DNA of 64,000 nucleotides from an uncultured Lachnospiraceae bacterium (lineage in GTDB: Bacteria; Bacillota; Clostridia; Lachnospirales; Lachnospiraceae), in the NCBI GenBank assembly GCA_902779395.1, contig CACZBK010000003.1, positions 62,001-126,000 on the forward strand. The letters run 5' to 3'. Both the position numbers and the translations under genes were made by a program. Positions within the stretch are counted from its first letter, which is position 1. The number at the start of each line of letters is the position of its first letter. A model generated the notes under the pieces. That model saw only the letters and a list, made by a program, of their open reading frames with translations. It made no database searches and was not told the DNA's origin. Positions 24,171-32,945 of this stretch are shown in pieces.

Positions 24171-26177
24171 ATGTCAAAGAACAGAACTTACTATGTTGAT
24201 GCATCTGCTCATTTCCAGGGAGATGGCAGCAAGGAAAGGCCCTTTAAACACATTAATGATGCTGCAAAGATCGCAGCTGCCGGGGATGAAGTGCTGGTAC
24301 TTCCCGGTATTTACAGGGAATGGGTATGCCCTGTGAATGCAGGAACTAAGGATGCCAGGATCACCTATCGTTCTAAGGAGCCGCTGGGTGCAGTCATTAC
24401 AGGTGCCGAGGAAGTAAAGAACTGGAAGAAATATAAGGGAACAACTTGGACCGTAAGTATAGATAACAGTATTTTCGGTTCTTATAATCCTTATAAGGAA
24501 AAGGTTGAAGGCGACTGGTATTTTTCTGATAAGATCCGTCATACCGGTGCAGTATTTTTAAATGACGCTATGATGTATGAAGCAGACAGTCTGGATGAAT
24601 GCCTTAAGGCAAAGGCTGATCCGTATTCCTGGGATCAGGAAGCTTCTAAATATAAATTCTTTGTGGAGCAGGATGGAAACAAGACCGTTCTGTATGCAAA
24701 TTTCCGTGGCGCAGATCCAAATAAGGAGAATGTTGAGATAACGGTGAGACGAAACTGCTTCATGCCCGATAAGAACTTTGTTAATTATATAACCGTGAGT
24801 GGTTTTAATATTAATAAGGCTGCGACTACATGGGCACCTCCCGCAGCATATCAGGACGGTATGGTTGGGCCTCACTGGAGCAAGGGCTGGATCATCGAAG
24901 ACTGTGAGATATACGGAAGCCGCTGCTGCGGTATATCACTCGGCAAGTATCTGGATCCGGAAAATGATATGTACTTTTTCAGAAAATATGTAAAGAGTCC
25001 TACCCAGATGGAGAGGGATGCGGTCTGCCGCGGACAGTATCACGGCTGGGTAAAAGAACGTGTCGGCTCACATATCGTACGCCGCTGTCATATACATGAC
25101 TGCGGACAGACAGGTATCGTAGGACGTATGGGCGCAGTTTTCTCGACAATAGAAGATAATCATATCCATGATGTATGTACATCAGCTCAGCTGGCAGGAG
25201 CGGAGACTGCGGGTATCAAGCTGCATGCGGGAATAGATGTTACCATCCGGCGTAATCACATCCATAACTGCATCATGGGTGTATGGCTTGACTGGGAAGC
25301 ACAGGGAGCAAGGATCACACAGAATCTGCTGCATGATAATCACCGTCCCGATGGTGTTCCCGCTAAGCCGGGTATAATGTTCTCAACAGATGTATTTATT
25401 GAAGTGGGACACGGACCTACACTCATCGATAATAATCTGCTGCTCTCAAAGGTGAGTGTGACTATACCAAGCGAAGGCATTGCCTGCGTACACAATCTTT
25501 TCCTTGGAGCTTTCAGCCTGATCAATTCAGGTGTGGACAGCATAGTCAATGGTCAGCGTGAGCCCAGATATACACCTTATCATATACGGCACAGGACCGA
25601 AGTCGCCGGCTTTATGACCATACTTCACGGTGATGACAGGATCTATAATAATATCTTCGTACAGCATTATCAGGTAGAAGATAAGAAGAAGACTCCCGCA
25701 GATTCCGATTATATGGAGGTAGGGACCAAATGCTTTGATATATTCCCTTCATTTGAGGAGTGGAATAAGCCTTTTGAGATAGACGGCAAGCCTGATATGG
25801 GAGCACTGGCGCAGGCACATTTCGGTCATCTTCCCGTATGGATCTCCGGCAATGCTTATTTCAACGGAGCAAATGTCAGCAGACATGATAAGGAAAAGCT
25901 GGTCGATAAGAAGAATAAGGTCAGTGTTGAGCTTAAGAAAGGCAGCAAGGGTAAATACAGCTTAAAGACAAATGTTTATTTGTTACTTAAGGAGTTCAAT
26001 ACATCCGTTATCTGTACGGAAACTCTGGGAAAGGCGTTTGAACCCGAACAGCGCTTTGAGAGTCCCGACGGCAGTGACATAATCTTTGATACGGATTATC
26101 TCGGAAACCACCGCGGAATATCAACGATCCCGGGACCGTTTGCCGATGAGGCATCCGCGAAGAAGAGCCTGTGGTAA
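24171..26177 (+). CDS. GH120-like beta-xylosidase (right-handed beta-helix)
   Basis: A 668-residue protein with no signal peptide, so cytoplasmic. It begins Y-Y-V-D-A-S with the helix-capping pattern of right-handed parallel beta-helix enzymes, and follows the GH120 family as I remember the Thermoanaerobacterium enzyme XylC: N-P-Y-K-E near 106-110, W-A-P-P-A-A near 221, W-S-K-G-W-I-I-E-D near 236-244, W-L-D-W-E-A-Q-G (372-379) and D-V-F-I-E-V-G-H-G-P (407-416). Asp374 and Glu411 align with the nucleophile and acid/base. A 14-residue insertion separates them relative to XylC. Likely releases xylose from imported xylo-oligosaccharides. Confidence 0.82.
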   Translation: MSKNRTYYVDASAHFQGDGSKERPFKHINDAAKIAAAGDEVLVLPGIYREWVCPVNAGTKDARITYRSKEPLGAVITGAEEVKNWKKYKGTTWTVSIDNSIFGSYNPYKEKVEGDWYFSDKIRHTGAVFLNDAMMYEADSLDECLKAKADPYSWDQEASKYKFFVEQDGNKTVLYANFRGADPNKENVEITVRRNCFMPDKNFVNYITVSGFNINKAATTWAPPAAYQDGMVGPHWSKGWIIEDCEIYGSRCCGISLGKYLDPENDMYFFRKYVKSPTQMERDAVCRGQYHGWVKERVGSHIVRRCHIHDCGQTGIVGRMGAVFSTIEDNHIHDVCTSAQLAGAETAGIKLHAGIDVTIRRNHIHNCIMGVWLDWEAQGARITQNLLHDNHRPDGVPAKPGIMFSTDVFIEVGHGPTLIDNNLLLSKVSVTIPSEGIACVHNLFLGAFSLINSGVDSIVNGQREPRYTPYHIRHRTEVAGFMTILHGDDRIYNNIFVQHYQVEDKKKTPADSDYMEVGTKCFDIFPSFEEWNKPFEIDGKPDMGALAQAHFGHLPVWISGNAYFNGANVSRHDKEKLVDKKNKVSVELKKGSKGKYSLKTNVYLLLKEFNTSVICTETLGKAFEPEQRFESPDGSDIIFDTDYLGNHRGISTIPGPFADEASAKKSLW

Positions 26178-26218
26178 GTTATATTCTTGTCAGCAGTTTT
26201 ATAGTCTGAACAGGTATG

Positions 26219-26258
26219 AAAGAGGGCTGCTGCACGATCAGGTGCAGCAGCCCTCTTT
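26219..26258. terminator. Bidirectional terminator between GH120-like gene and larC
   Basis: A perfect 17-base stem: AAAGAGGGCTGCTGCAC core ending at 26235 pairs with its complement at 26242-26258 around a six-base loop GATCAG. The flanking A and T residues let it act for both convergent genes. Confidence 0.88.
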
Positions 26259-26281
26259 GATCATATCGATCTTACGGCAGA

Positions 26282-27460
26282 TCATACCCCAAGAGTTTGC
26301 CGTGCTTCCCTGAGACTGAGCCCGTGCTTGCGGGCATAGGCTGCGATATCTTCGAATTCCGCTTTGCTGCGGCTCACACCATAGCCGGCGGAGTTTTTTA
26401 TATGTATGCCGTTCTTTTCTTCGAAACTGCGGTCTAAGACATAGCGGTTCATACGGCATTCGCGTATGCCTATGGTGCTGGTATGTTTAAATATCAGCTT
26501 AACGATATCCTCTTTGTGAGCGTCATTGGTGATAACGCAAAGCAGTATACCGGGACGGCCTTTTTTCATGGTCAGCGCTGTGGTGAATACATCACGCGCA
26601 CCTCCGTTCATTAATTCCTCACAGGCGAAAGCGATATCTTCTGCGGTCATATCGTCTATATTACAGGAGAGTTCAATGATATCGTCGCAACTGCCAGCTG
26701 TTTCTCCCAAGTGTGCGCGAACACAGTTGGCGATGGGGAATTCTTTCTTACCGCAGCCGTATCCGGTAGCACTTATGCTCATTACGGGCATGGATCCGAA
26801 CTCGTTAACAAAATGTTTGAGCAGAGCAGCACCTGTAGGAGTGCAGAGTTCGCCTTTTATCTCTCCGCCGTAAACGGGTATGCCTTTCAGAATGTAAGCA
26901 GTCGCAGGGGCGGGAACCGGAAGTATTCCGTGTGCACACCTTACCGTGCCGCTTCCAACATGAATGGGGGAGCAGATCACTTTATCGGCATTTAGCTCTT
27001 TCATAAGCATGCATACGGCAGTAACATCAGCTATCGCATCCATGGTGCCCACTTCATGAAAGTGTATATGCTCAATGGAAGTATTGTGCGCATGTGATTC
27101 GGCCTCTGCGATAAGGCCGTATACTGCCATGATATCATCCTTAACATCGTCATCTATATCAAGAAAATCTATGATAAAGCGTATCTGATCAAGTGTGGAA
27201 TGACTGTGATGATGGTCATCATGATCGTGATGATGCTCATGCATCTGCGGGCTTTCTTCCTGCCCGTCCACAAGTATCGATACATGTGTTCCGTGTATGC
27301 CGCATTTTACGGCATCCTCTTTGACCATCTTTATCCTGGGGATTCCAAGTGAGTTAAATCTTTTTACGAAGCTTTCGGGATCGGGCAGAAGTTCGAGAAG
27401 TGCGGCGGTAAGCATATCTCCGGCAGCTCCCATGTTGCACTCGATATACAGTGTCCTCAT
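26282..27460 (-). CDS. larC: LarC-type nickel-pincer cofactor nickel insertase
   Basis: Inserts nickel into the pyridinium bis-thiocarboxylate cofactor of lactate racemase and related enzymes. The N-terminus Y-I-E-C-N-M-G-A-A-G-D-M and the central H-F-H-E-V-G and C-T-P-T-G-A-A-L-L are LarC features. Residues 74-88 contain a run of ten His within 15 positions, a probable metal store. The 392 residues are one continuous frame, unlike the Lactobacillus gene where LarC1 and LarC2 need a programmed frameshift. No larA, larB or larE lies in this window, so the client enzyme is elsewhere. It has its own promoter. Confidence 0.93.
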   Translation of the reverse strand: MRTLYIECNMGAAGDMLTAALLELLPDPESFVKRFNSLGIPRIKMVKEDAVKCGIHGTHVSILVDGQEESPQMHEHHHDHDDHHHSHSTLDQIRFIIDFLDIDDDVKDDIMAVYGLIAEAESHAHNTSIEHIHFHEVGTMDAIADVTAVCMLMKELNADKVICSPIHVGSGTVRCAHGILPVPAPATAYILKGIPVYGGEIKGELCTPTGAALLKHFVNEFGSMPVMSISATGYGCGKKEFPIANCVRAHLGETAGSCDDIIELSCNIDDMTAEDIAFACEELMNGGARDVFTTALTMKKGRPGILLCVITNDAHKEDIVKLIFKHTSTIGIRECRMNRYVLDRSFEEKNGIHIKNSAGYGVSRSKAEFEDIAAYARKHGLSLREARQTLGV

Positions 27461-27491
27461 AAGCGATACCTCCGTAAGGGAATTTTATGTG

Positions 27492-27521
27492 AGTATATCA
27501 TAAATGAAAGGGGTGTGTAAA
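27492..27521 (-). promoter_or_regulatory. Putative larC promoter
   Basis: On the minus strand TTTACA (27521-27516) and TATACT (27497-27492) are 18 bases apart, about 30 bases upstream of the larC ATG. The SD ACGGAGG follows. Confidence 0.5.
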
Positions 27522-27602
27522 ATCAAAATACAGTAAGCGCAATAAGAATTTACGCTTGCGATCTTCTTTAAAGAACTGAAGAATACAGAGTGGGGCAGCT
27601 GT

Positions 27603-29174
27603 TTAAAGCAGCTCGGCGAATAAGCGCATAAAGAGCTGTGAGGGCGGAAGATGAGTAGCCGAACCGCTGATATAATCATCTGTGACTTCGCGGGATTCGT
27701 TAAAAGTCAGATCGAAGTCTTCTTTTATCTGCGGGATGATCGGAGAATCACTGATAAAGCAGCCGTTTTCAAAATGATGATAGAGACTGCGGTAATCCAG
27801 ATTTATGGTGCCTACGGTTGCCATCTTATCATCCACCAGGCACATCTTCGCATGACAGAATCCGGGCGTCCATTCATAGATCCTTACGCCGTGTATGACC
27901 AGGCTGTGGTAAAAAGAACGTGTGATGTGGTATATGATCTTTTTATCGGGAATGCCCGGGGTTATTATGCGTACATCAACTCCCCGTTTTGCGGCAAGGC
28001 TTAAAGCATGCATCATCTCGTCGGTAAGTATGAGATAGGGAGTCATGAAGTAACAGTAACGTCCGGCTTTTTCGATCATGCTTATATATACTTCTTCTCC
28101 GATACGCTCCCTGTCTATGGGATTATCGGCATACGGCTGACAGAAGCCGGATTGTTTTGCCGCATATGCAGGAGCATCCAGAAAATGGGTGAAGTCTTCT
28201 TCGGGAGCTCCCTTTCTCTGGCCGGCATACCACATCTCAAGAAACATTATCGTAAAGCTTCTTACAGCATCTCCTTCAAGCCGTATCCCGGTATCTTTCC
28301 ATTCACCGTATGGATGTGTCAGGTTGAAATATTCGTTTGCCAGATTGTATCCGCCGGTGAAAGCAATGCGGTTATCTATGACTGTTATCTTCCTGTGATC
28401 CCTGTTGTTTAAGAAAAAGTTCAGCATTATGGTGAAGGGATTGAACACTTTACAGGATATACCCAGGGAATTCAGTTTTTTGACAAAGTCCGTATTGATA
28501 AAGCCAATACTTCCCATATCGTCATAAAAGACGCGCACATCAACTCCGGCATCCGCACGCTCCGCAAGGATCTCTTCGATACGTGCCCAGGCCCTGTCAT
28601 CCTCTATGGCATGGTATTCCATGAAGATGAACTTATCGGCTTCTTTAAGGGCCTTAAGCTGGGCTTCAAGGCCTTTTGCTGCATTGTCATAATATGTGAT
28701 ATCGGTGTTCTGATATATCGGATATGATGCTGCCGAACGGATATATCTTGCTATGCCTGCAGAAGGCAGGTGGATTTCTGCAAGAGCATTTAACTGTTCA
28801 TTGTTTTCCGGCAGATAGGGATGCAGTATCCTGTCGGTTGCAGAAAAACGCTCACGCATGCTCCTTGTACTGAAATCAAGACCGACCATAAGATACAGAG
28901 CAACACCCAGTATCGGGAAAGCAAGTATAAGGATTATCCAGGGCATTTTCATGGTCGAAGTCTTGTTCTGTGAATAAAGAGCAAGCACCAGGATCAGTGA
29001 TGCAACGGATGTTGTTATGTTAAGCCATTTTGCATATTCATGGAGCTTGGTAAAGAATAATAAAAAGAGCACTATCTGGGCGATGATGGATAAGCCGGTA
29101 AGGATCAGCCGTTTGACGCCGTTTTTTCTGCTCTTTCGGTATTCATAAGGTTTTTTCTGACGTTTCGGGGACAT
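27603..29174 (-). CDS. cls: Cardiolipin synthase (phospholipase D family)
   Basis: Joins two phosphatidylglycerols to make cardiolipin at the membrane. From the chosen ATG at 29174 (523 residues) the protein has two N-terminal membrane segments, a third near 80-100, and two HKD catalytic sites: H-R-K-I-T-V-I-D in the middle and H-A-K-M-C-L-V-D in the C-terminal half, each followed by G-T/G-x-N-L-D/A. The next upstream Met (29207) lies before the -10 element, so it is unlikely. No SD precedes 29174, and the predicted transcription start is only about four bases upstream: perhaps a leaderless message. Confidence 0.93.
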   Translation of the reverse strand: MSPKRQKKPYEYRKSRKNGVKRLILTGLSIIAQIVLFLLFFTKLHEYAKWLNITTSVASLILVLALYSQNKTSTMKMPWIILILAFPILGVALYLMVGLDFSTRSMRERFSATDRILHPYLPENNEQLNALAEIHLPSAGIARYIRSAASYPIYQNTDITYYDNAAKGLEAQLKALKEADKFIFMEYHAIEDDRAWARIEEILAERADAGVDVRVFYDDMGSIGFINTDFVKKLNSLGISCKVFNPFTIMLNFFLNNRDHRKITVIDNRIAFTGGYNLANEYFNLTHPYGEWKDTGIRLEGDAVRSFTIMFLEMWYAGQRKGAPEEDFTHFLDAPAYAAKQSGFCQPYADNPIDRERIGEEVYISMIEKAGRYCYFMTPYLILTDEMMHALSLAAKRGVDVRIITPGIPDKKIIYHITRSFYHSLVIHGVRIYEWTPGFCHAKMCLVDDKMATVGTINLDYRSLYHHFENGCFISDSPIIPQIKEDFDLTFNESREVTDDYISGSATHLPPSQLFMRLFAELL

Positions 29175-29184
29175 AACAGAGTGG

Positions 29185-29226
29185 ATTATAACATATATTG
29201 AAGGCAAAGTAAAAATCTATTATACT
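29185..29226. promoter_or_regulatory. Overlapping divergent promoters of cls and the LytTR gene
   Basis: Plus strand: TTGAAG (29198-29203), 17 bases, TATACT (29221-29226) for the LytTR gene. Minus strand: TTTACT (29213-29208), 17 bases, TATAAT (29190-29185) for cls. The minus -35 lies inside the plus spacer, so polymerase binding to one should exclude the other. Confidence 0.65.
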
Positions 29227-29260
29227 TATTCGGAAGCAGATCAGAGAAACAAAGCGGGGA

Positions 29261-29716
29261 ATGAGATTGAAGACGGATATCAGACAGATCGATACAGGGG
29301 AAGATGAGCTGATACTGAGGTACAGGGAGCTTACACCGGACATAAAACGTATCATCGAGCTTGCAGGCGGCGGATCATCCAGGCTTGTCGGCAAAAAAGA
29401 CGGCAACATGATCGTCATCGACAAAGATGATATATATTATATCGAATCCGTAGATGATAAGACTTTTGCATATACTTCCGATGACGTTATCAGGCTGGAT
29501 AATTCCCTGCAGGGAGTTATGGGGATACTGGATGATATACGCTTTTTCCGCTGCAGTAAATCCATGATAATAAATATAGACAGAGTAAGGGTTCTGAAGA
29601 GTCTTTCATCCAACAGGATAGATGCGGCGCTTGAGAACGGGGAACATATCATCATCTCAAGAACTTATGCTACCGATTTCAGAAAACTATTGAGAGGAGG
29701 AAGCTCACGTGGATGA
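29261..29716 (+). CDS. LytTR-domain DNA-binding regulator
   Basis: A 151-residue single-domain-type regulator. A short N-terminal part with no receiver domain leads to a LytTR domain (about 48-150): I-Y-Y-I-E-S-V-D-D-K-T, F-F-R-C-S-K-S-M-I-I-N, and I-I-I-S-R-T-Y. Without a phosphoreceiver it resembles the stand-alone regulators of LytTR regulatory systems, which pair with a small membrane protein that restrains them. Exactly such a gene follows with an eight-base overlap. A direct repeat with 21-base period lies just after the pair. It is divergent from cls. Confidence 0.92.
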   Translation: MRLKTDIRQIDTGEDELILRYRELTPDIKRIIELAGGGSSRLVGKKDGNMIVIDKDDIYYIESVDDKTFAYTSDDVIRLDNSLQGVMGILDDIRFFRCSKSMIINIDRVRVLKSLSSNRIDAALENGEHIIISRTYATDFRKLLRGGSSRG

Positions 29717-30182
29717 CAGGAATAAGCTGAAACTTTGGGAAAGATATCTTACCAAGGAGATCGGCATAGAGTTTAAAGCCTGCCTGTATTTTTTTGCCGT
29801 CCTTTTCTTTTACTGTGTATACAGGCTGGTGAACGGAGTGCATGAGGCAGGTATACTCCACATGACGGAGATGATCTTCTCTTGCTATATAATAGGATAC
29901 ATTCAGGTTTATCTGTTCGATAATTTTGATGAGAGCGATTCTTTTAGGGCACGGCATTGGCTTGGGGTCGCGTGCTGCACGCTGGTATATACGCTTCTTT
30001 CATATTTCCTGGCCTGGTTTGATAAAAAGCTGTGGCTTTCTCTGGGCTTTGCAGCTTATATACTTCTTGTTTACTTCTGCGTTTTCCTGATATACCGTTC
30101 AAAGCGCAGGATAGATGACAAGATCCTTAATGAAGAGCTTAAGCTGTTTCAAAAGGATCACAAAAACGGCGATCGAGAATAA
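29709..30182 (+). CDS. DUF3021 family membrane protein
   Basis: A 157-residue protein with four predicted membrane segments (about 22-42, 53-72, 84-104 and 110-132) and charged ends. This architecture is DUF3021, usually encoded right after a LytTR regulator. In such LytTR systems the membrane partner is thought to inhibit the regulator until a signal arrives. The start overlaps the LytTR gene by eight bases, and the SD GAGGAGG is inside that gene. No enzymatic motif is visible. Confidence 0.85.
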   Translation: MDDRNKLKLWERYLTKEIGIEFKACLYFFAVLFFYCVYRLVNGVHEAGILHMTEMIFSCYIIGYIQVYLFDNFDESDSFRARHWLGVACCTLVYTLLSYFLAWFDKKLWLSLGFAAYILLVYFCVFLIYRSKRRIDDKILNEELKLFQKDHKNGDRE

Positions 30183-30184
30183 TA

Positions 30185-30220
30185 AAGTGCAGTTTACGGA
30201 CGGATAAGTGCAGCATACGG
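30185..30220. promoter_or_regulatory. Candidate LytTR operator: direct repeat with 21-bp period
   Basis: AAGTGCAG-TT-TACGG starts at 30185, and AAGTGCAG-CA-TACGG starts at 30206: thirteen of fifteen bases match, offset 21 bases. LytTR proteins bind tandem half-sites about two helical turns apart, so the spacing fits. It lies between the DUF3021 stop and the ABC genes, overlapping the left arm of a terminator. Confidence 0.5.
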
Positions 30221-30244
30221 GAGCAGCTATTGCTCCCGTTTTTT
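30217..30244 (+). terminator. Intrinsic terminator upstream of the ABC exporter
   Basis: ACGGGAGCA (30217-30225) pairs with TGCTCCCGT (30231-30239) over a five-base loop and is followed by T6. It ends the LytTR-DUF3021 message or attenuates read-through into the ABC genes, whose ATG is only 35 bases on. Confidence 0.85.
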
Positions 30245-30278
30245 ATTTGTGTTAGAAGAAGATAAGGAGGTGGACGAA

Positions 30279-31112
30279 ATGAGTGAAGTTATCAGAATAG
30301 AGAAACTTACGAAAACATACGGAAAGAAGCGAGGAGTTACGGAGCTTGATCTGCACGTGAACGAAAAAGAGATATACGGTTTTATAGGACCGAACGGTGC
30401 AGGCAAGTCTACGACCATACGCTCGATACTCGGCTTTCTGAATTTTGACAGCGGCCGCATCGAAGTGTTCGGAAAGGACAGTATCAAAGAGCATACCGCG
30501 ATACTGAGAGAGATAGGCTACATGCCTTCAGAGGCTTTGTTCTATCCGGCCATGAAAGTGTCGGAAGTCATAAAGTTTGCGGCGGATGTAAGAGGGCTGG
30601 ACTGCAGGAAGGAAGCAGACATGCTCTGTGAGAGACTTAAGCTCGATACCGGCAAAAGGATAAAGGAACTCTCACTGGGTAACAGAAAGAAAGTGAGCAT
30701 CGTATGTGCGATGCAGCATAAGCCCAGGCTCTTTATATTTGATGAACCCTCATCCGGGCTGGACCCGCTGATGCAGAATACCTTTTTTACGCTGATAAAA
30801 GAATATGTTGATGCAGGAGCTACCTGTTTCCTTTCAACACATGTGCTTTCAGAGGTGAGCAGATATTGTGACAGGGCGGCTGTCATGCGGGAAGGCCGTC
30901 TGATAAAGGAAGACAGCGTGGAAAATCTGATCGAGAGCAGTGCAAAGAACATCAAGATCACGATGAACGGTAAGAGTGAAGAATATATATACAACGGTGA
31001 TATCAACAAACTGATCAGAGAGCTTGCGGAAAAGAAGCTCGATAACCTTTATATAGAAGAGCCGTCGCTGGAAGATATGTTCATGCATTTCTATGACGGT
31101 GAAAAGGCCTGA
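30279..31112 (+). CDS. ABC transporter ATP-binding protein
   Basis: A 277-residue ATPase. The start ATG at 30279 follows AAGGAGG, and the ATG-like upstream frame is ignored. Walker A is G-P-N-G-A-G-K-S-T near 38-46, signature L-S-L-G-N near 133, and Walker B is F-I-F-D-E-P-S-S-G near 152-160, followed by a switch His in S-T-H-V. The class is the DrrA/CcmA-like type that powers export through ABC-2 permeases. The permease follows. Position after the LytTR pair suggests it is the regulated target. Substrate, perhaps a peptide or lipid, is unknown. Confidence 0.92.
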   Translation: MSEVIRIEKLTKTYGKKRGVTELDLHVNEKEIYGFIGPNGAGKSTTIRSILGFLNFDSGRIEVFGKDSIKEHTAILREIGYMPSEALFYPAMKVSEVIKFAADVRGLDCRKEADMLCERLKLDTGKRIKELSLGNRKKVSIVCAMQHKPRLFIFDEPSSGLDPLMQNTFFTLIKEYVDAGATCFLSTHVLSEVSRYCDRAAVMREGRLIKEDSVENLIESSAKNIKITMNGKSEEYIYNGDINKLIRELAEKKLDNLYIEEPSLEDMFMHFYDGEKA

Positions 31113-31150
31113 TATCAAACGCCGGAGAGTTTTTAGAAAGGAGAAGAGTT

Positions 31151-31942
31151 ATGACAGCTGTATTTAAACATGAATTAAAGCTTAATCTTAAGAGTCTGCT
31201 GATATGGGCGCTTAGTGTGGGAGGCATGGGTTTTGCCTGCATTTTATTGTATACGAGCATGGAGGGGGAGATGGCTGAGATGGCCGATACCTTTTCAAAT
31301 ATGGGGGCGTTTTCCGATGCCTTCGGGATGAGTACCTTAAGTATCGCTACTTTAAGCGGTTTTTTTGCAACTGAGGTCGGAACGGTACATGGACTTGGAA
31401 GTGCAATGTTTGCGGCTATCATGGCAACGGTACTTCTGTCAAAGGAAGAAGAGGCGCATACCGGTGAGTTCTTGTATTCACTGCCGCTGTCGCGGGGGAA
31501 GACAGTTCTGGCCAAGGGCCTTTCCCTCCTTGCGGAGCTTGTGATCTTTACAGCGATATGCGGCGCATTGTATGTACTGGGGTTTGTAATGCTTAAGGAA
31601 GATATACCGTATAAAGAGACAGGTATTTTTCTTATGAGAATGCTTCTTATGAACATAGAGATCGCCTCGGTAGCTCTTATAATATCGGCCTGCTCGGCAA
31701 AGAACCGTATAGGCCTTGGACTGGGGATGGCACTGGTATTTTATGCATATGATCTGATAGGAAGGGTGGTTCCTGATATGAAGGATTATCTTTTCTTCGG
31801 GCCGTTCTCGATCGCAAACGCATCGGAGATATTTACGGGAAAGGAAATGCCGGTACCCGCCCTCGTAACCACGGTGGTGATCATAAGCTTATCACTGACT
31901 GCGGCATATCTTACATACATAAAAAAGGATCTTGCAAGCTGA
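31151..31942 (+). CDS. ABC-2 type permease
   Basis: A 263-residue membrane protein with six predicted hydrophobic segments: one near the N-terminus (about 16-35), a pair around 70-100, and three between 125 and 255. It begins with M-T-A-V-F-K-H-E, the ABC-2 style cytosolic start. The SD AGAAAGGAG is good. It forms the exporter with the preceding ATPase. The long extracytoplasmic stretch rich in Met and Glu (about 35-60) is a typical ABC-2 loop. No terminator is evident before the CDF gene. Confidence 0.88.
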   Translation: MTAVFKHELKLNLKSLLIWALSVGGMGFACILLYTSMEGEMAEMADTFSNMGAFSDAFGMSTLSIATLSGFFATEVGTVHGLGSAMFAAIMATVLLSKEEEAHTGEFLYSLPLSRGKTVLAKGLSLLAELVIFTAICGALYVLGFVMLKEDIPYKETGIFLMRMLLMNIEIASVALIISACSAKNRIGLGLGMALVFYAYDLIGRVVPDMKDYLFFGPFSIANASEIFTGKEMPVPALVTTVVIISLSLTAAYLTYIKKDLAS

Positions 31943-32057
31943 CCGGCCGATAAAGCTGTCAGTGATAAGAGATGGAAATAATATTGTTCCTGTGTTATCA
32001 TATATTCGTTTAGTTTAGTGACATAAGGTAAATGCAGCGGAGTGAGAACACAAGATC

Positions 32058-32945
32058 ATGGATGAGGAAAGGATCGTTAAAAAACTGTCTAATGTAGGAA
32101 TTCTGGGAAATGTTGCATTGGCAGCATTTAAGCTTATTGCCGGTATTGTGGGAAGTTCAGGTGCTATGGTATCCGATGCGGTGCATTCGCTTTCTGATGT
32201 GCTGGCTACACTTATCGCTGTCATAGGAGTGAACCTCTCAAGGCAGAAAGAAGATGAGAAACATCCATACGGCCATGAAAGATTTGAATGTGTTGCATCG
32301 CTTATGCTGGGGCTAATACTGGCTGCAACCGGTATAGGTATAGGATATGGCGGGATCAACAGCCTTATGCACCGTGAGGAGATAAAGATACCTACCGTTC
32401 TCCCGCTTATAGCAGCCGTGGTGTCTATTGTTGTTAAAGAAGCGATGTTCCGGTATACAATGCATTATGCTAAAAAGCTGGATTCCGCTGCTTTCAGGGC
32501 AGATGCATGGCACCACCGTTCCGATGCGATATCTTCGGTAGGTTCATTTATAGGAATAGGTATGGCTAAGCTTGGGTTCCCGTTTATGGATCCTGTTGCA
32601 AGCCTTTTGATATGTCTGCTGATCCTTAAAGTAGCATATGATATCGCTAAAGATGCGATCAACAAGATGCTGGACACATCCTGCGATAATGCCTTTGAGA
32701 ATAAGATAAGGGGGTTTATCGAAGCACAGCCCGGAGTGGTACGTATCGATCTTCTGCGTACCAGACAGTTTAGCAATAAGATCTATGTGGATCTGGAAAT
32801 AGCCGTAAAAGGAGATATGTCCCTTATAGATGCCCATAATATCGCAGAGGATGTCCATGCCGGAGTTGAAAGGGAATTTCCTGATATCAAACATGTTATG
32901 ATACATGTTAACCCAGATACCGATCAGAGGAACGACCGGAAATGA
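32058..32945 (+). CDS. Cation diffusion facilitator metal transporter
   Basis: A 295-residue CDF-family antiporter exporting divalent metal (zinc, iron, cobalt or manganese) in exchange for protons. Six membrane segments occupy residues 15-210. The metal site residues are in S-D-A-V-H-S-L-S-D (about 39-47) and in H-H-R-S-D-A (about 153-158), the H-D pattern seen in zinc and iron/cobalt exporters. The cytoplasmic C-terminal domain carries H-V-M-I-H-V-N-P, expected for metal-driven dimerisation. Its stop overlaps the ATG of the Dus gene by four bases. Confidence 0.93.
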   Translation: MDEERIVKKLSNVGILGNVALAAFKLIAGIVGSSGAMVSDAVHSLSDVLATLIAVIGVNLSRQKEDEKHPYGHERFECVASLMLGLILAATGIGIGYGGINSLMHREEIKIPTVLPLIAAVVSIVVKEAMFRYTMHYAKKLDSAAFRADAWHHRSDAISSVGSFIGIGMAKLGFPFMDPVASLLICLLILKVAYDIAKDAINKMLDTSCDNAFENKIRGFIEAQPGVVRIDLLRTRQFSNKIYVDLEIAVKGDMSLIDAHNIAEDVHAGVEREFPDIKHVMIHVNPDTDQRNDRK

